NCBI GenBank assembly: GCA_944381825.1
Contig: CALWMK010000008.1
Span: 1-45,582, forward strand
Reading direction: 5' to 3'
DNA length: 45,582 nt
DNA from: an uncultured Clostridia bacterium
Lineage (GTDB): Bacteria > Bacillota > Clostridia > Christensenellales > UBA1242
This document shows, one piece after another, positions 35,739 to 44,528 of this stretch (within the stretch, counting starts at the first letter, position 1; the number at the start of each line of letters is the position of its first letter). The notes under the pieces are model-generated. The model did not search any database and had not been told where the DNA came from. It saw only the letters and a program-made list of their open reading frames with translations. Both the position numbers and the translations under genes were made by a program.

Positions 35739-38393
35739 TTATGAAAACAAAGATTTAACATAATCATGCGCCACAATCTGAACCATAGTTCTACTCATAG
35801 GTCCAGTTATTAAAAATGCTTGTCCTACACCAGCTGTAACAATAGAATTTTGCTCTTCCTCATTAATTTCACCAGATTTTCGATAAAGTTCTACAAGATC
35901 ATTCATGTCATTTGGTGAAAGCGAAAAAATCATTGAATATTGACTTGCGTTGATTACGGCAGTCGACTGTCTTTGAATCGCCTCACTTCCAACAAAGTCT
36001 TTAATATTTTGGGTAATAACAATTTGCATTCCAGAATATTTTCTAATTCTTTTTGCCATTTGTGCCATAAAGTCTAGTGCTATAGGATAATTAGGATTGA
36101 TAAACACATGGGCTTCATCGACAGCAATAATAATTTTTCTGTTCATACCAAATTTATCGTTAAAATCTTTATTTTTAATAATTTCATTATCCAAATATTT
36201 AAATACCAATAACATTTGCGCACTTGCAATTGTTTGATTTCTATTTGCAAGAAGAGAACGAAAATTAAATGTTACAAAATTTTCTTTTGTTTCAATAGAA
36301 GTAGGTCCATTCCAAAGATTGCTATTTCTACCACCTGTAGAAAATTTTTGAATATATGTTTGCACCGTGATGTAATTTCTTCTATGATATTCATTTGTTT
36401 CTTGGTCAACTTTTTCACAAATATACGCAAACAAATCATCAAAGATTGGATAATCGTTTGGTTTTAATTTGGAAAGATCGGTTTTAGATGTAATTCCTTT
36501 CCTCTTATACACTTCAACAACGGCAGAATTTAAAACCTCAAATGCATCGGAAGAAATTCCTTCCAAAATAACCTTAAAAAATTGCTCCAAAAATTGTAAA
36601 TGAATTGAAAAAGTATCACTATCTTCGGTTTTAAGCAAACTTTCTTTCTCGTCTTCACTTTCTTTTATATCATCTTTTAAATTCGTCATTATATGGAAAG
36701 GATTTATAATACCCATTGCAGAAGAACCAACATCAATGACTTTTCCTTTCAACCTAAATGAAAGATTGGTATATTCATCTTCTGGATCAAGAATAAAAAT
36801 TTTTGTGTTATCAGCTGCGAAATTACTAAGTAGAGTTTTTGTTGCATAACTTTTTCCCGATCCAGATTTTCCAATAATCATCATATTGCTATTAACTCTT
36901 TCCCTATCTCTTTTAAAAAAGTCTACAAAAACTGGGAATTCATTATACCCCACATAAAATCCATTAGGGTCTTGAAGTGCACTAGAAACAAATGGAAACA
37001 ATGCCGCCAAAGTAGAGGTTGGTATACCTCTTTTTGTGTCTTTAATACTATCACGCATGGATATGTTGGAACTTACAAATGCATCTACCTGTCGCCCAAA
37101 CATTTCGCTATATTTAAAACCTTCTTGCTTTAAAATTGCTCTAACTTCTTTTCTAGCTTGGTCTTCACAGGTTATAAAGGTATTCACATCATATAATTGC
37201 TGGTTGTTATTTTTTAAACTTACAAGCAAATCTCTTAGAGTTTCAAGATGGGTTTCATTTTCAATTCTTCTACTTGATTTTCCACTATAAAAAACTTTAG
37301 TTTCCATTTCCATTATAGCTTTATCCAAGTTTTTTTCTGCATCCATTTTTGGAATTGGTTTAATTTTAGTAATAACTCTTGTTCTATCTAAAAGATAATA
37401 TGGAGCACCCCAAGCATTTGCAACTTGCAAAGGATAATCGCTAATAACAAATTGTCTAAATGGCTTATTGTCAATTAAAACTCTATTCGCTTTAAACTTA
37501 ATTTGATTTGGAGTTGCCCAATCAACATGCTTTGACATTGGGATTCCATCAAGTTCTCTTTCATCAAATTCCTTTCCATAATTTGCCCTTAAAAACACAA
37601 CCAAATCACGCCCATAAAGTCTTTGGGTGTAAAGTGGTGTGACAGCATTTACCAGAGTGTTCATCATTCCATTTACGGTGTTTTCTAAAGATTCTTTATC
37701 CTTATCAAAAACCATAAGATAAAAGTGATCTTTATATATTTTATCTTGTCTATTATAATCTTCCATAACCGAAACTCTTTCTTCAAAAACTCCGGCTCTC
37801 ATTTCAACTTCAGCAGGACTAATTTCTCCTTCATATTGAAGTTCAAGAAGATTATCATATTTTTTATCTTCATTATAAATGTAATTGTCCAAAATCATAG
37901 CTTTGTTTAATTTTATTATAGAAGCCATTTGGTCATTTGCCAATCTTCTCAAAGCATTAGCAAAAGTTTCAATCAACATATTTTGCTTATACTCGTTTAA
38001 AAGACCAAACTCTAAAGGAGTTATTTCAAAAACTTGAGCATAGTAATTTTCAAAATCAATAAACCTATCTTGAACAACTCCAACAAAAGGAATAATTTCA
38101 TTAATAGGTGAAAAGCCTTTCACAACTTTTTTGCTAAATTTTTTCCTTTGCGCAAAAAACCTAAATATAAATCCTAAGGTTTCATATAATCTTAAATTGT
38201 CTGCAACTTTAAAATATAAAGAAACAATTATTGTTACCCAAGCTATTCCAAACCAAATGTTATAAGCAATGCCTTGTGAAATAAAAAGAGCAATTGCAAC
38301 AGCAATTCCAATAATGCCCAAAATAATATCACCTATAGTTATTCCACGAATAAACTCAATTTTGACTTTTGTCCTTCTAGGTATAACTCTCAT
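35739..38393 (-). CDS. VirB4/TraE-type ATPase with fused membrane segment
   Basis: An 884-residue ATPase of the VirB4/TrbE/ConE type that powers type IV secretion or conjugation. Residues 18-60 form two membrane helices in a PrgI-like arrangement, fused to the ATPase. A middle domain (about 90-330) is the VirB4 N-terminal region. Walker A is GKSGSGKS at 508-515, Walker B IIIAVDEAH at 754-762, and FILDPEDEY and the QIVITQNIKDF segment fit the family. All motor residues look intact. No relaxase, coupling protein, VirB6, lytic transglycosylase or integrase gene is seen nearby, so it stands alone between a surface protein and an unknown gene. Confidence 0.9.
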   Translation of the reverse strand: MRVIPRRTKVKIEFIRGITIGDIILGIIGIAVAIALFISQGIAYNIWFGIAWVTIIVSLYFKVADNLRLYETLGFIFRFFAQRKKFSKKVVKGFSPINEIIPFVGVVQDRFIDFENYYAQVFEITPLEFGLLNEYKQNMLIETFANALRRLANDQMASIIKLNKAMILDNYIYNEDKKYDNLLELQYEGEISPAEVEMRAGVFEERVSVMEDYNRQDKIYKDHFYLMVFDKDKESLENTVNGMMNTLVNAVTPLYTQRLYGRDLVVFLRANYGKEFDERELDGIPMSKHVDWATPNQIKFKANRVLIDNKPFRQFVISDYPLQVANAWGAPYYLLDRTRVITKIKPIPKMDAEKNLDKAIMEMETKVFYSGKSSRRIENETHLETLRDLLVSLKNNNQQLYDVNTFITCEDQARKEVRAILKQEGFKYSEMFGRQVDAFVSSNISMRDSIKDTKRGIPTSTLAALFPFVSSALQDPNGFYVGYNEFPVFVDFFKRDRERVNSNMMIIGKSGSGKSYATKTLLSNFAADNTKIFILDPEDEYTNLSFRLKGKVIDVGSSAMGIINPFHIMTNLKDDIKESEDEKESLLKTEDSDTFSIHLQFLEQFFKVILEGISSDAFEVLNSAVVEVYKRKGITSKTDLSKLKPNDYPIFDDLFAYICEKVDQETNEYHRRNYITVQTYIQKFSTGGRNSNLWNGPTSIETKENFVTFNFRSLLANRNQTIASAQMLLVFKYLDNEIIKNKDFNDKFGMNRKIIIAVDEAHVFINPNYPIALDFMAQMAKRIRKYSGMQIVITQNIKDFVGSEAIQRQSTAVINASQYSMIFSLSPNDMNDLVELYRKSGEINEEEQNSIVTAGVGQAFLITGPMSRTMVQIVAHDYVKSLFS

Positions 38394-38622
38394 ATGTACA
38401 ACTCCTATTTTATGATTTTATTATATCCTATAAATCAAAAAAAACAAAATATATGAGCTAAAAAATAAATATTAAAAATTTAATAGTGCAACCAAAATAT
38501 AAATTATTAATTTAAAAATTTTTTTTTAACAAAGACAAAAAATTATTCATAAAAAAATAAGTTTTGAATTAATTTTATAAAGTTGTAACATATTTTTTAA
38601 ATTTTTTTAATAAATTGTACTA

Positions 38623-38650
38623 TTGAAATAAAAATTTGTTTATGTATAAT
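38623..38650 (+). promoter_or_regulatory. Promoter of the unknown gene at 38670
   Basis: TTGAAA (38623-38628) and TATAAT (38645-38650) with a 16-base spacer, in an extremely AT-rich divergent region (38394-38669) that holds no gene. The ATG lies 19 bases after the -10, a short leader with an AAAGGA ribosome site. Confidence 0.5.
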
Positions 38651-38669
38651 AAAAAAAGGAAAAATCAAA

Positions 38670-39194
38670 ATGGAAAAATATTTATTTTTAAAAAAATCAA
38701 ATTCTAATATCATAGAAAATAATTTATATAAAATTATTGCGAAAAAAGAAAATTCATATTTAATTGCTGGGAAAGCTCCAAGAAACAGCAATAAAGCTTT
38801 TACATTATATAATCTTCCATTCGAAAAAATAGATGAAAATTGGATTGAATTAGACAAATTTTTAGACATCTGCATTTTAGTTGGTAAAAAATTTTATAGA
38901 ACAAAGGAGCTCCAAGCCAAAAATGAAGCGCCAAATGCCTTTATGAAAGCATCGATATATGAGCCAAAGGTAATCATGCTTGCCATCTGCAGTGAAGGCT
39001 TTATATATTATGACCAAAACAGTAATAATACTTATATTTTAAATTCAACCTATATTGAAGATAAAAATTTGAAATTTTTAAACTCAAAGGCAGATTTGCC
39101 ATTTGAACTTACAAAACAAGCCATAAAAACTGCTGTGGTCAAATCGCTTAACAAAAAAATAGAAAAAAATCTTTTTGAAAATATAGAATTTTAA
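38670..39194 (+). CDS. Protein of unknown function, 174 residues
   Basis: Unrecognised. The ATG at 38670 follows AAAAGGA. The protein is Lys/Asn/Ile-rich and soluble with a mixed alpha/beta pattern: MEKYLFLKKSNSNIIENNLY, a central RNSNKAFTLYNLPFEKIDEN, FMKASIYEPKVIMLAICSEG and a helical C-terminus (LTKQAIKTAVVKSLNKKIEK). Absence of signal peptide and membrane helix suggests the cytoplasm. It diverges from the VirB4-like gene, but a link in function cannot be shown. Single-gene unit ending at the terminator at 39231-39273. Confidence 0.65.
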   Translation: MEKYLFLKKSNSNIIENNLYKIIAKKENSYLIAGKAPRNSNKAFTLYNLPFEKIDENWIELDKFLDICILVGKKFYRTKELQAKNEAPNAFMKASIYEPKVIMLAICSEGFIYYDQNSNNTYILNSTYIEDKNLKFLNSKADLPFELTKQAIKTAVVKSLNKKIEKNLFENIEF

Positions 39195-39230
39195 TTTTCA
39201 ACATAAAGTCATTTTGCAAAAAAGACTATT

Positions 39231-39273
39231 AAAAAAACATCTTGGTTTTTGTTAAATGCCAAAGATGTTTTTT
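39231..39273. terminator. Bidirectional terminator
   Basis: AAAAAACATCTTGG and CCAAAGATGTTTTTT pair (one bulged base) around a 13-base loop, with A and T runs on either side. It serves the unknown gene (plus) and the GNAT gene (minus, stop at 39286). Confidence 0.8.
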
Positions 39274-39285
39274 AATGGTTGTTTT

Positions 39286-39771
39286 TTATAAAATAAAATC
39301 TTCCTGAGCTTTACTAAATTTTAATGTTAAAGTGTTTAAAAGCTTTTGCGTGTCAATGATCATTCTAGTACTATTAATCCCATTAAAAAGAACTTCAAAA
39401 CCCATTTTTTTATAAATATTTTGTGTTTCAATGTCTTTAATATTTAAGTTGGTCGTAATATTTTTATATGAAAAACTATGATTTAAAATATACTTTATAA
39501 TAAGTTCTTCAACATTTTTATTTGCATATTTTACATCAATTGCAAGCTGAGCTATATGTAAATTACCTTTTAAATTTAAATTTTCAAAAAGTGCAGCATA
39601 TCCAATTATATTTGATTTTTCATCTAAAGCACATATCAAAAAACTTGCTTGATTAAAAAGTCCAATATCTTGATAAGTTTTAAAATTCAACGCAGCTTTG
39701 TTAAGAGCGATTTCCTCGCATTTTTCTATAACATCTTCATCTTTTGGACTAACAACTATAATCTTATACAT
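39286..39771 (-). CDS. GNAT-family acetyltransferase
   Basis: A 161-residue protein with the N-acetyltransferase fold. SFLICALDEKSNIIGYAALF (beta3-beta4), LHIAQLAIDVKYANKNVEEL (acetyl-CoA loop region) and ETQNIYKKMGFEVLFNG (C-terminal Y-x-K-x-GF motif) support this. The R/Q-x2-G-x-G/A pyrophosphate loop is degenerate (KYANKNVEE), so activity or substrate is uncertain. The ATG at 39771 follows AGAGGT. Confidence 0.75.
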   Translation of the reverse strand: MYKIIVVSPKDEDVIEKCEEIALNKAALNFKTYQDIGLFNQASFLICALDEKSNIIGYAALFENLNLKGNLHIAQLAIDVKYANKNVEELIIKYILNHSFSYKNITTNLNIKDIETQNIYKKMGFEVLFNGINSTRMIIDTQKLLNTLTLKFSKAQEDFIL

Positions 39772-39865
39772 TTTTTACCTCTTAAAAGAGATTATCACAT
39801 TTATTCTTTTTGTCAAGATAAAAAATTAAATTTTTTTGTCGAAATAAACTAAAACAAATAATATT

Positions 39866-40231
39866 TTAAAAACCTAATGAAATTAATATGGCTCTTCCAA
39901 CTTCTTTCATCTTTGTAGAATCTAATTTTGCAATTTGTTCTTTTAATCTTCTTTTATCTATAGTTCTAAGCTGTTCTAAAAGTATAACTGAATCTTTTGG
40001 CAATTTATAAGTTGTGGCATCAAGTTCAATATGTGTTGGAAGCTTTGCCTTGTTAATTTGACTTGTTATGGCTGCCACAATTACTGTGGGAGAAAATTTA
40101 TTTCCAATATCATTTTGGATAATCAAAACTGGCCTAACTCCGCCCTGTTCACTACCTACAACAGGACTTAGGTCTGCAAAGTATATATCACCTCGTTTGA
40201 TTTCCTCCAATTTTTGCAAGTTCCTTTTCAT
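39866..40231 (-). CDS. mazF: MazF/EndoA-type mRNA interferase toxin
   Basis: Sequence-specific endoribonuclease of a type II toxin-antitoxin pair. The 121-residue protein contains [60 protein letters not shown] and [15 protein letters not shown], which match Firmicute EndoA closely; catalytic Arg and Thr/Ser are in place. The start is uncertain: the ATG at 40231 lies within the upstream gene without a clear ribosome site, while a TTG at 40210 has AAGGA upstream and gives the usual length (114 residues). It overlaps the putative antitoxin gene, so they are coupled. Confidence 0.93.
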   Translation of the reverse strand: MKRNLQKLEEIKRGDIYFADLSPVVGSEQGGVRPVLIIQNDIGNKFSPTVIVAAITSQINKAKLPTHIELDATTYKLPKDSVILLEQLRTIDKRRLKEQIAKLDSTKMKEVGRAILISLGF

Positions 40232-40454
40232 ATAAATTTAAATCAGACAAATCAGCTTTTTCAGCCAAGGCAATTTCTTGTTTTTCCAATTCACTTAAAT
40301 TTAAATAGTTTTGAAAGTCTGATTTCATTAGCATTGTATGCAACTGCTCACTATTTTCGTTAAGGACCTTATCTAAAATGTCCCCATAAATTTTTTCTTC
40401 TTCACTTATTTTTGTGTTTAAATTATCTCTAAGCTTGTCAAATATTAATTTCAT
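40188..40454 (-). CDS. Candidate antitoxin upstream of MazF
   Basis: An 88-residue acidic, mostly helical protein starting at the ATG at 40454 behind GGGAG. It overlaps the mazF reading frame, the usual order antitoxin then toxin. The sequence ([40 protein letters not shown]) shows no clear ribbon-helix-helix or AbrB-type DNA-binding domain at the N-terminus, so the antitoxin label rests on position, size and overlap. A disordered, Glu/Leu-rich C-terminal half could wrap MazF as known antitoxins do. Confidence 0.6.
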   Translation of the reverse strand: MKLIFDKLRDNLNTKISEEEKIYGDILDKVLNENSEQLHTMLMKSDFQNYLNLSELEKQEIALAEKADLSDLNLYEKELAKIGGNQTR

Positions 40455-40617
40455 ATAATTATCTCCCATAAAACAACTTTTAAACTTCAAATTTATTTTG
40501 CGTAGTTTTCAATTTATTATTCAAATCATTAATAGTACTAAGCTTCAAAATATATATTGACTACACAAAATTTTTCTTGGTCAATCCGACTTCAATATTA
40601 ATTGTCTAAAAGATTAT

Positions 40618-40647
40618 TATAAAAGCGGAATATCTTGTATTCCGCTT
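40618..40647 (-). terminator. Terminator of the MscS gene
   Basis: AAGCGGAATA (40623-40632) and TATTCCGCTT (40638-40647) form a perfect 10-pair stem with a 5-base loop, followed on the minus strand by four T and an AT-rich run. It lies just after the MscS stop. Confidence 0.7.
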
Positions 40648-40651
40648 AAAA

Positions 40652-41671
40652 TTAATTTGTATCGAAATTATTTTTTTTCTTTTTTTTCAACTTTTCTTTC
40701 TTTTTTTCTTCTTTAGTTTTTGTATTTTGGTTATTTTTAGGTTTCGATTTGAATTTTTTTGAGCTGTTTTTTAAATATCTTATAAACTCATCTTCGTCAT
40801 CATTTTCTACGATTTTAACCACTGCATCTTCACTTCTCTTTTTAACAGGAGTAGAATCAAATGGCAAAACTTCAACTTCATCTTTTAATCTAATTTCCAT
40901 TTGATTGAATGGTATTTCAATATTTTCACGTTTAAATTCGTTAAAGACCTGTTCCATAAGTTCAAATTTCAAGTCCCAATAATTTTCTGTAGCACACCAA
41001 CATCCAGTTCTTAAAACAATTGAGCTTTCATCAAACCTTAAAAGCTGAACAACTGGATTAGGCTCTAAAAGAACCATATCATTATTTATCATCAAACCAT
41101 ACAAAAGATCTTTAGCTTTTGGTATGTCTGTACCATAAGACACAGGAAATTCAATCAAAAGGTTTCGCGTTTTATGCTTGTTAAAATTAATTATTTCGCT
41201 TTCGACAACGGTTTGATTTGGAATAGAAACTTCTTTATTGTCAGATGTTTGCAAAATAGTGTGCATCATTTTTATTTCTTTAACTGTTCCTTCCACACTT
41301 CCAATCGAAACATAATCGCCCTCTTTAAAAGGTTTTGTGCTAATTATCACAACTCCATTTGCAAGATTACTCAAACTACCTTGAAGTGCAAGTGAAACAG
41401 CAAGACCAGCTGCGGATATAATTGCAATGAATCCAGTCATAGGAATTCCAATATATTGGAAAATCATCATGAATAATAAAACCCATAATACCACTTTTAA
41501 AAAATTTCTTAAAAATTTTGATGTTGCCCTTTCCATATTTGTTTTTTCAAAAACTTTTTTGACAATTAATAGTATAATTTTTATTAAAATAGCACCAACC
41601 ACGAAAAAAGCAACAGCGATTAAAATTTTTACTCCATAAGTTTGAAAAAAATCAACAATTTTATCCCACAT
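40652..41671 (-). CDS. MscS-family mechanosensitive ion channel
   Basis: Tension-gated channel that releases solutes upon osmotic downshock. From the ATG at 41671 (GGAG 7 bases upstream) it has 339 residues. Three membrane helices lie at about 15-40, 58-78 and 85-110; the pore helix TM3 has AAGLAVSLALQGSLSNLANG, the Gly/Ala pattern of MscS. The beta domain includes FKEGDYVSIGSVEGTVKEIK and HTILQTSDNKEVSIPNQTVV. The C-terminus carries an extra Lys/Asn-rich tail of about 40 residues ending in KKKKKNNFDTN. It is a single-gene unit. Confidence 0.93.
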   Translation of the reverse strand: MWDKIVDFFQTYGVKILIAVAFFVVGAILIKIILLIVKKVFEKTNMERATSKFLRNFLKVVLWVLLFMMIFQYIGIPMTGFIAIISAAGLAVSLALQGSLSNLANGVVIISTKPFKEGDYVSIGSVEGTVKEIKMMHTILQTSDNKEVSIPNQTVVESEIINFNKHKTRNLLIEFPVSYGTDIPKAKDLLYGLMINNDMVLLEPNPVVQLLRFDESSIVLRTGCWCATENYWDLKFELMEQVFNEFKRENIEIPFNQMEIRLKDEVEVLPFDSTPVKKRSEDAVVKIVENDDEDEFIRYLKNSSKKFKSKPKNNQNTKTKEEKKKEKLKKKKKNNFDTN

Positions 41672-41760
41672 TTTTTTCTCCAAATTAAAATTGAACTTTT
41701 TATTTTAGATTATACCACAAAAATAAAAAATAACAAAAAAAATTACAAAATAACATTCAT

Positions 41761-41795
41761 GTTAAAAAAACAAACAATTAATAAATTGTTTGTTT
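41761..41795 (-). terminator. Terminator of ppdK
   Basis: AAACAAACAATT (41768-41779) and AATTGTTTGTTT (41784-41795) form a 12-pair stem with a 4-base loop, followed on the minus strand by seven T residues. It lies just after the ppdK stop at 41814. Confidence 0.85.
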
Positions 41796-41813
41796 AGTTT
41801 TAGTTGTTTGGTT

Positions 41814-44444
41814 TTATCTAGGATATTTTAGATTTGCTTGTGCTGATGCAAGTCTAGCAATCGGCACTCTAAATGGTGAACAAGAAACATATGTGAGCCC
41901 TGCTCTTTGACAAAATTCAATAGATGATGGGTCACCACCATGTTCGCCACAAATTCCAAGTTTGATGTCTGCTCTTGATTGTTTTCCAAGCTTACAAGCC
42001 ATTTCAACAAGTTTACCAACACCATTTTGGTCTAATCTTGCAAATGGGTCAGATTCAAAAATTTTCTTTTCATAATAACTTGGCAAAAATTTTCCAGCAT
42101 CATCTCTTGAAAATCCATAAGTCATTTGAGTGAGGTCGTTCGTTCCAAAAGAGAAGAATTCAGCAGATTTTGCCATTTCATCAGCAAGAAGAGCTGCTCT
42201 TGGAATTTCAATCATTGTCCCCACTTTATAATGCATATTTGAGTTTGCTTTTTTAATAATTTCATCAGCGGTTGAAGTTACAATTTGTTTAACATAATCA
42301 AATTCTTTCTTTTCACAAGATAGTGGAATCATAATTTCAGGAACGATATTCCAACCCATTTCTTTGTTAACTTCAAGTGCAGCTTCAATAACAGCTCTTG
42401 TTTGCATAACAGCAATTTCTGGGAAAGTTACTGCAAGTCTAAGTCCTCTGTGTCCCATCATTGGGTTAAATTCATGAAGTGAATTAACTGTGGCTTTTAG
42501 TTTTTCAAAACTGATATTCATTTCTTTTGCCAATGTGGCAATTTCTTCGTCAGCATGAGGCAAAAATTCATGAAGAGGTGGATCCAAGAAACGAATTGTA
42601 ACTGGATTGCCATTCATTGCTTTATAGATTCCAATGAAGTCATTTTTTTGCATTGGAAGAATTTTTGCTAGAGCTTTTTCTCGCTCTTCAACAGTCGAGG
42701 ATAAAATCATTTCACGAACCGCCATAATTCTATCTGCTTCAAAGAACATATGTTCTGTTCTACAAAGACCTATGCCTTGCGCACCAAAGTTATAAGCTGT
42801 TTTTGCATCTTGAGGATTGTCGGCATTTGTGCGAACTTGCATAACTCTAAACTTGTCTGCCCACTCCATTATTGTCGCAAAGTCACCAGATAAACTTGCT
42901 GGCACGGTTTTAATTTGTTCGCCATAAACATTTCCAGTTGAACCATCAATGGAAATATAATCTCCTTCAACATATTTTTTTCCATCAATTTCACAATAAT
43001 GTTCTTCTTCAACAACTTTTAAGGCAGAGCAACCAGCAACGCAAGCTGTTCCCATTCCTCTTGCAACAACGGCAGCATGAGAAGTCATTCCTCCTCTTGC
43101 GGTTAAAACTCCTTCAGAAACTGCCATGCCCTCAATGTCTTCTGGAGAGGTTTCCAAACGAACCAAAATGGTTTTTTCTTTATTTTCAGCAAATTGTTTT
43201 GCTTTTTCAGCAGTAAAAGCAATTTTTCCACAACCAGCACCAGGAGAAGCTGGAAGTCCAGTTGCAATTACCTTTGCATTTTTCAAAACTTGAGCATCGA
43301 ATTGTGGATGCAAAAGTGCATCTAATTGTTTTGGGTCAATCATTAAGATTGCTTGTTTTTCATCAATTTTACCCTCACTAACAAGGTCTACAGCAATTTT
43401 TAAAGCTGCGCGAGCAGTTCTTTTGCCGTTTCTTGTTTGAAGCATGAAGAGTTTTCCATTTTCAATGGTGAATTCCATGTCTTGCATGTCGTGATAATGT
43501 TCTTCCAAAGTGTTGGCAATTTTAACAAATTGCTCATAAATTTCTGGATTTTGTTCTTTCAAAGTTGAAATGTGTTTTGGTGTTCTAATGCCTGCAACAA
43601 CATCTTCACCTTGAGCATTCATAAGATATTCACCATAAAGTGCTTTTTCACCAGTTGATGGATTCCTTGTAAATGCAACACCAGTTCCACTGGTTTCGCC
43701 CATATTCCCAAAAACCATGCTTTGAATGTTAACAGCAGTTCCCCAACTTGAAGGAATATCATTCATTCTTCTATAAACTATTGCTCTTGGGTTGTCCCAT
43801 GAACGGAAAACAGCTTTAACAGCTTCAATGAGTTGAAGCTTTGCATCTTGAGGAAAATCTGCTTTAAGCTGTTCTTTGTAAAATTCTTTAAACCTAACAA
43901 TCAATTCTTTTAAATCTTCAGCATCAAGTTCATTGTCTAATTTAACACCCTTTCTTTCTTTTAGTTCATCAATAAGTTTTTCATATTTAGATTTTTCAAG
44001 CCCCATAACAACATCAGAAAACATTTGTATAAATCTTCTATAGCTATCATAAGCAAATCTTGGATTTGAAGTTAGTTGTGCAAGACCTTCAACAACTTCG
44101 TCATTAAGCCCCAAATTTAAAATAGTATCCATCATACCCGGCATTGAAGCCCTTGCGCCAGAACGAACAGAAACCAAAAGCGGATTGTTTTTGTCACCAA
44201 ATTTTTTTCCAGTAATTACTTCTAATGAGGCAAGATTTTCCATAATTTCTGTGATAATTGAATCACTTATCATTTTACCATCTTCATAATATTTGTTACA
44301 TGCCTCGGTTGTAACTGTAAATCCTTGAGGAACAGGAAGTCCAATTCTTGTCATTTCTGCAAGATTTGCGCCTTTCCCACCAAGAAGTTCTCTCATTGAA
44401 GCAGAACCTTCACTAAAGAGATAAACATATTTTTTTGTTGCCAT
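41814..44444 (-). CDS. ppdK: Pyruvate, phosphate dikinase
   Basis: Reversibly converts pyruvate + ATP + phosphate to phosphoenolpyruvate + AMP + pyrophosphate; in anaerobic Firmicutes it often works glycolytically to make ATP with PPi. The 876-residue protein from the ATG at 44444 (AAAGGAG site) has the nucleotide-binding domain (LLGGKGANLAEMTRIGLPVP, VSVRSGARASMPGMMDTILN), the swivelling phospho-His domain (LTARGGMTSHAAVVARGMGT) and the PEP/pyruvate barrel (RTEHMFFE, FLDPPLHEFLPH, FSFGTNDLTQM, KLGICGEHGGDP with the catalytic Cys). All key residues are present. Confidence 0.98.
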   Translation of the reverse strand: MATKKYVYLFSEGSASMRELLGGKGANLAEMTRIGLPVPQGFTVTTEACNKYYEDGKMISDSIITEIMENLASLEVITGKKFGDKNNPLLVSVRSGARASMPGMMDTILNLGLNDEVVEGLAQLTSNPRFAYDSYRRFIQMFSDVVMGLEKSKYEKLIDELKERKGVKLDNELDAEDLKELIVRFKEFYKEQLKADFPQDAKLQLIEAVKAVFRSWDNPRAIVYRRMNDIPSSWGTAVNIQSMVFGNMGETSGTGVAFTRNPSTGEKALYGEYLMNAQGEDVVAGIRTPKHISTLKEQNPEIYEQFVKIANTLEEHYHDMQDMEFTIENGKLFMLQTRNGKRTARAALKIAVDLVSEGKIDEKQAILMIDPKQLDALLHPQFDAQVLKNAKVIATGLPASPGAGCGKIAFTAEKAKQFAENKEKTILVRLETSPEDIEGMAVSEGVLTARGGMTSHAAVVARGMGTACVAGCSALKVVEEEHYCEIDGKKYVEGDYISIDGSTGNVYGEQIKTVPASLSGDFATIMEWADKFRVMQVRTNADNPQDAKTAYNFGAQGIGLCRTEHMFFEADRIMAVREMILSSTVEEREKALAKILPMQKNDFIGIYKAMNGNPVTIRFLDPPLHEFLPHADEEIATLAKEMNISFEKLKATVNSLHEFNPMMGHRGLRLAVTFPEIAVMQTRAVIEAALEVNKEMGWNIVPEIMIPLSCEKKEFDYVKQIVTSTADEIIKKANSNMHYKVGTMIEIPRAALLADEMAKSAEFFSFGTNDLTQMTYGFSRDDAGKFLPSYYEKKIFESDPFARLDQNGVGKLVEMACKLGKQSRADIKLGICGEHGGDPSSIEFCQRAGLTYVSCSPFRVPIARLASAQANLKYPR

Positions 44445-44472
44445 AATTTCTCCTTTACCATCGAATATTTTA

Positions 44473-44507
44473 CAAAAAAACACCTCCTTTGGCAAGCAAA
44501 AGAGGTG
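44473..44507 (-). terminator. Terminator/attenuator between recO and ppdK
   Basis: On the minus strand CACCTCTTTTG pairs with CAAAGGAGGTG around a CTTGC loop (44507-44481), 11 pairs with one G-T, then seven T residues. It ends the recO transcript. Since no ppdK promoter is obvious after it, regulated read-through into ppdK is possible. Confidence 0.75.
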
Positions 44508-44528
44508 AATTTTAAAAATTATTAGGAA

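Noticed and set aside
42938-43216. Plus-strand Gln/Leu-rich reading frame inside ppdK
   Set aside because: Antisense to a complete conserved enzyme, with a low-complexity composition and no ribosome site.
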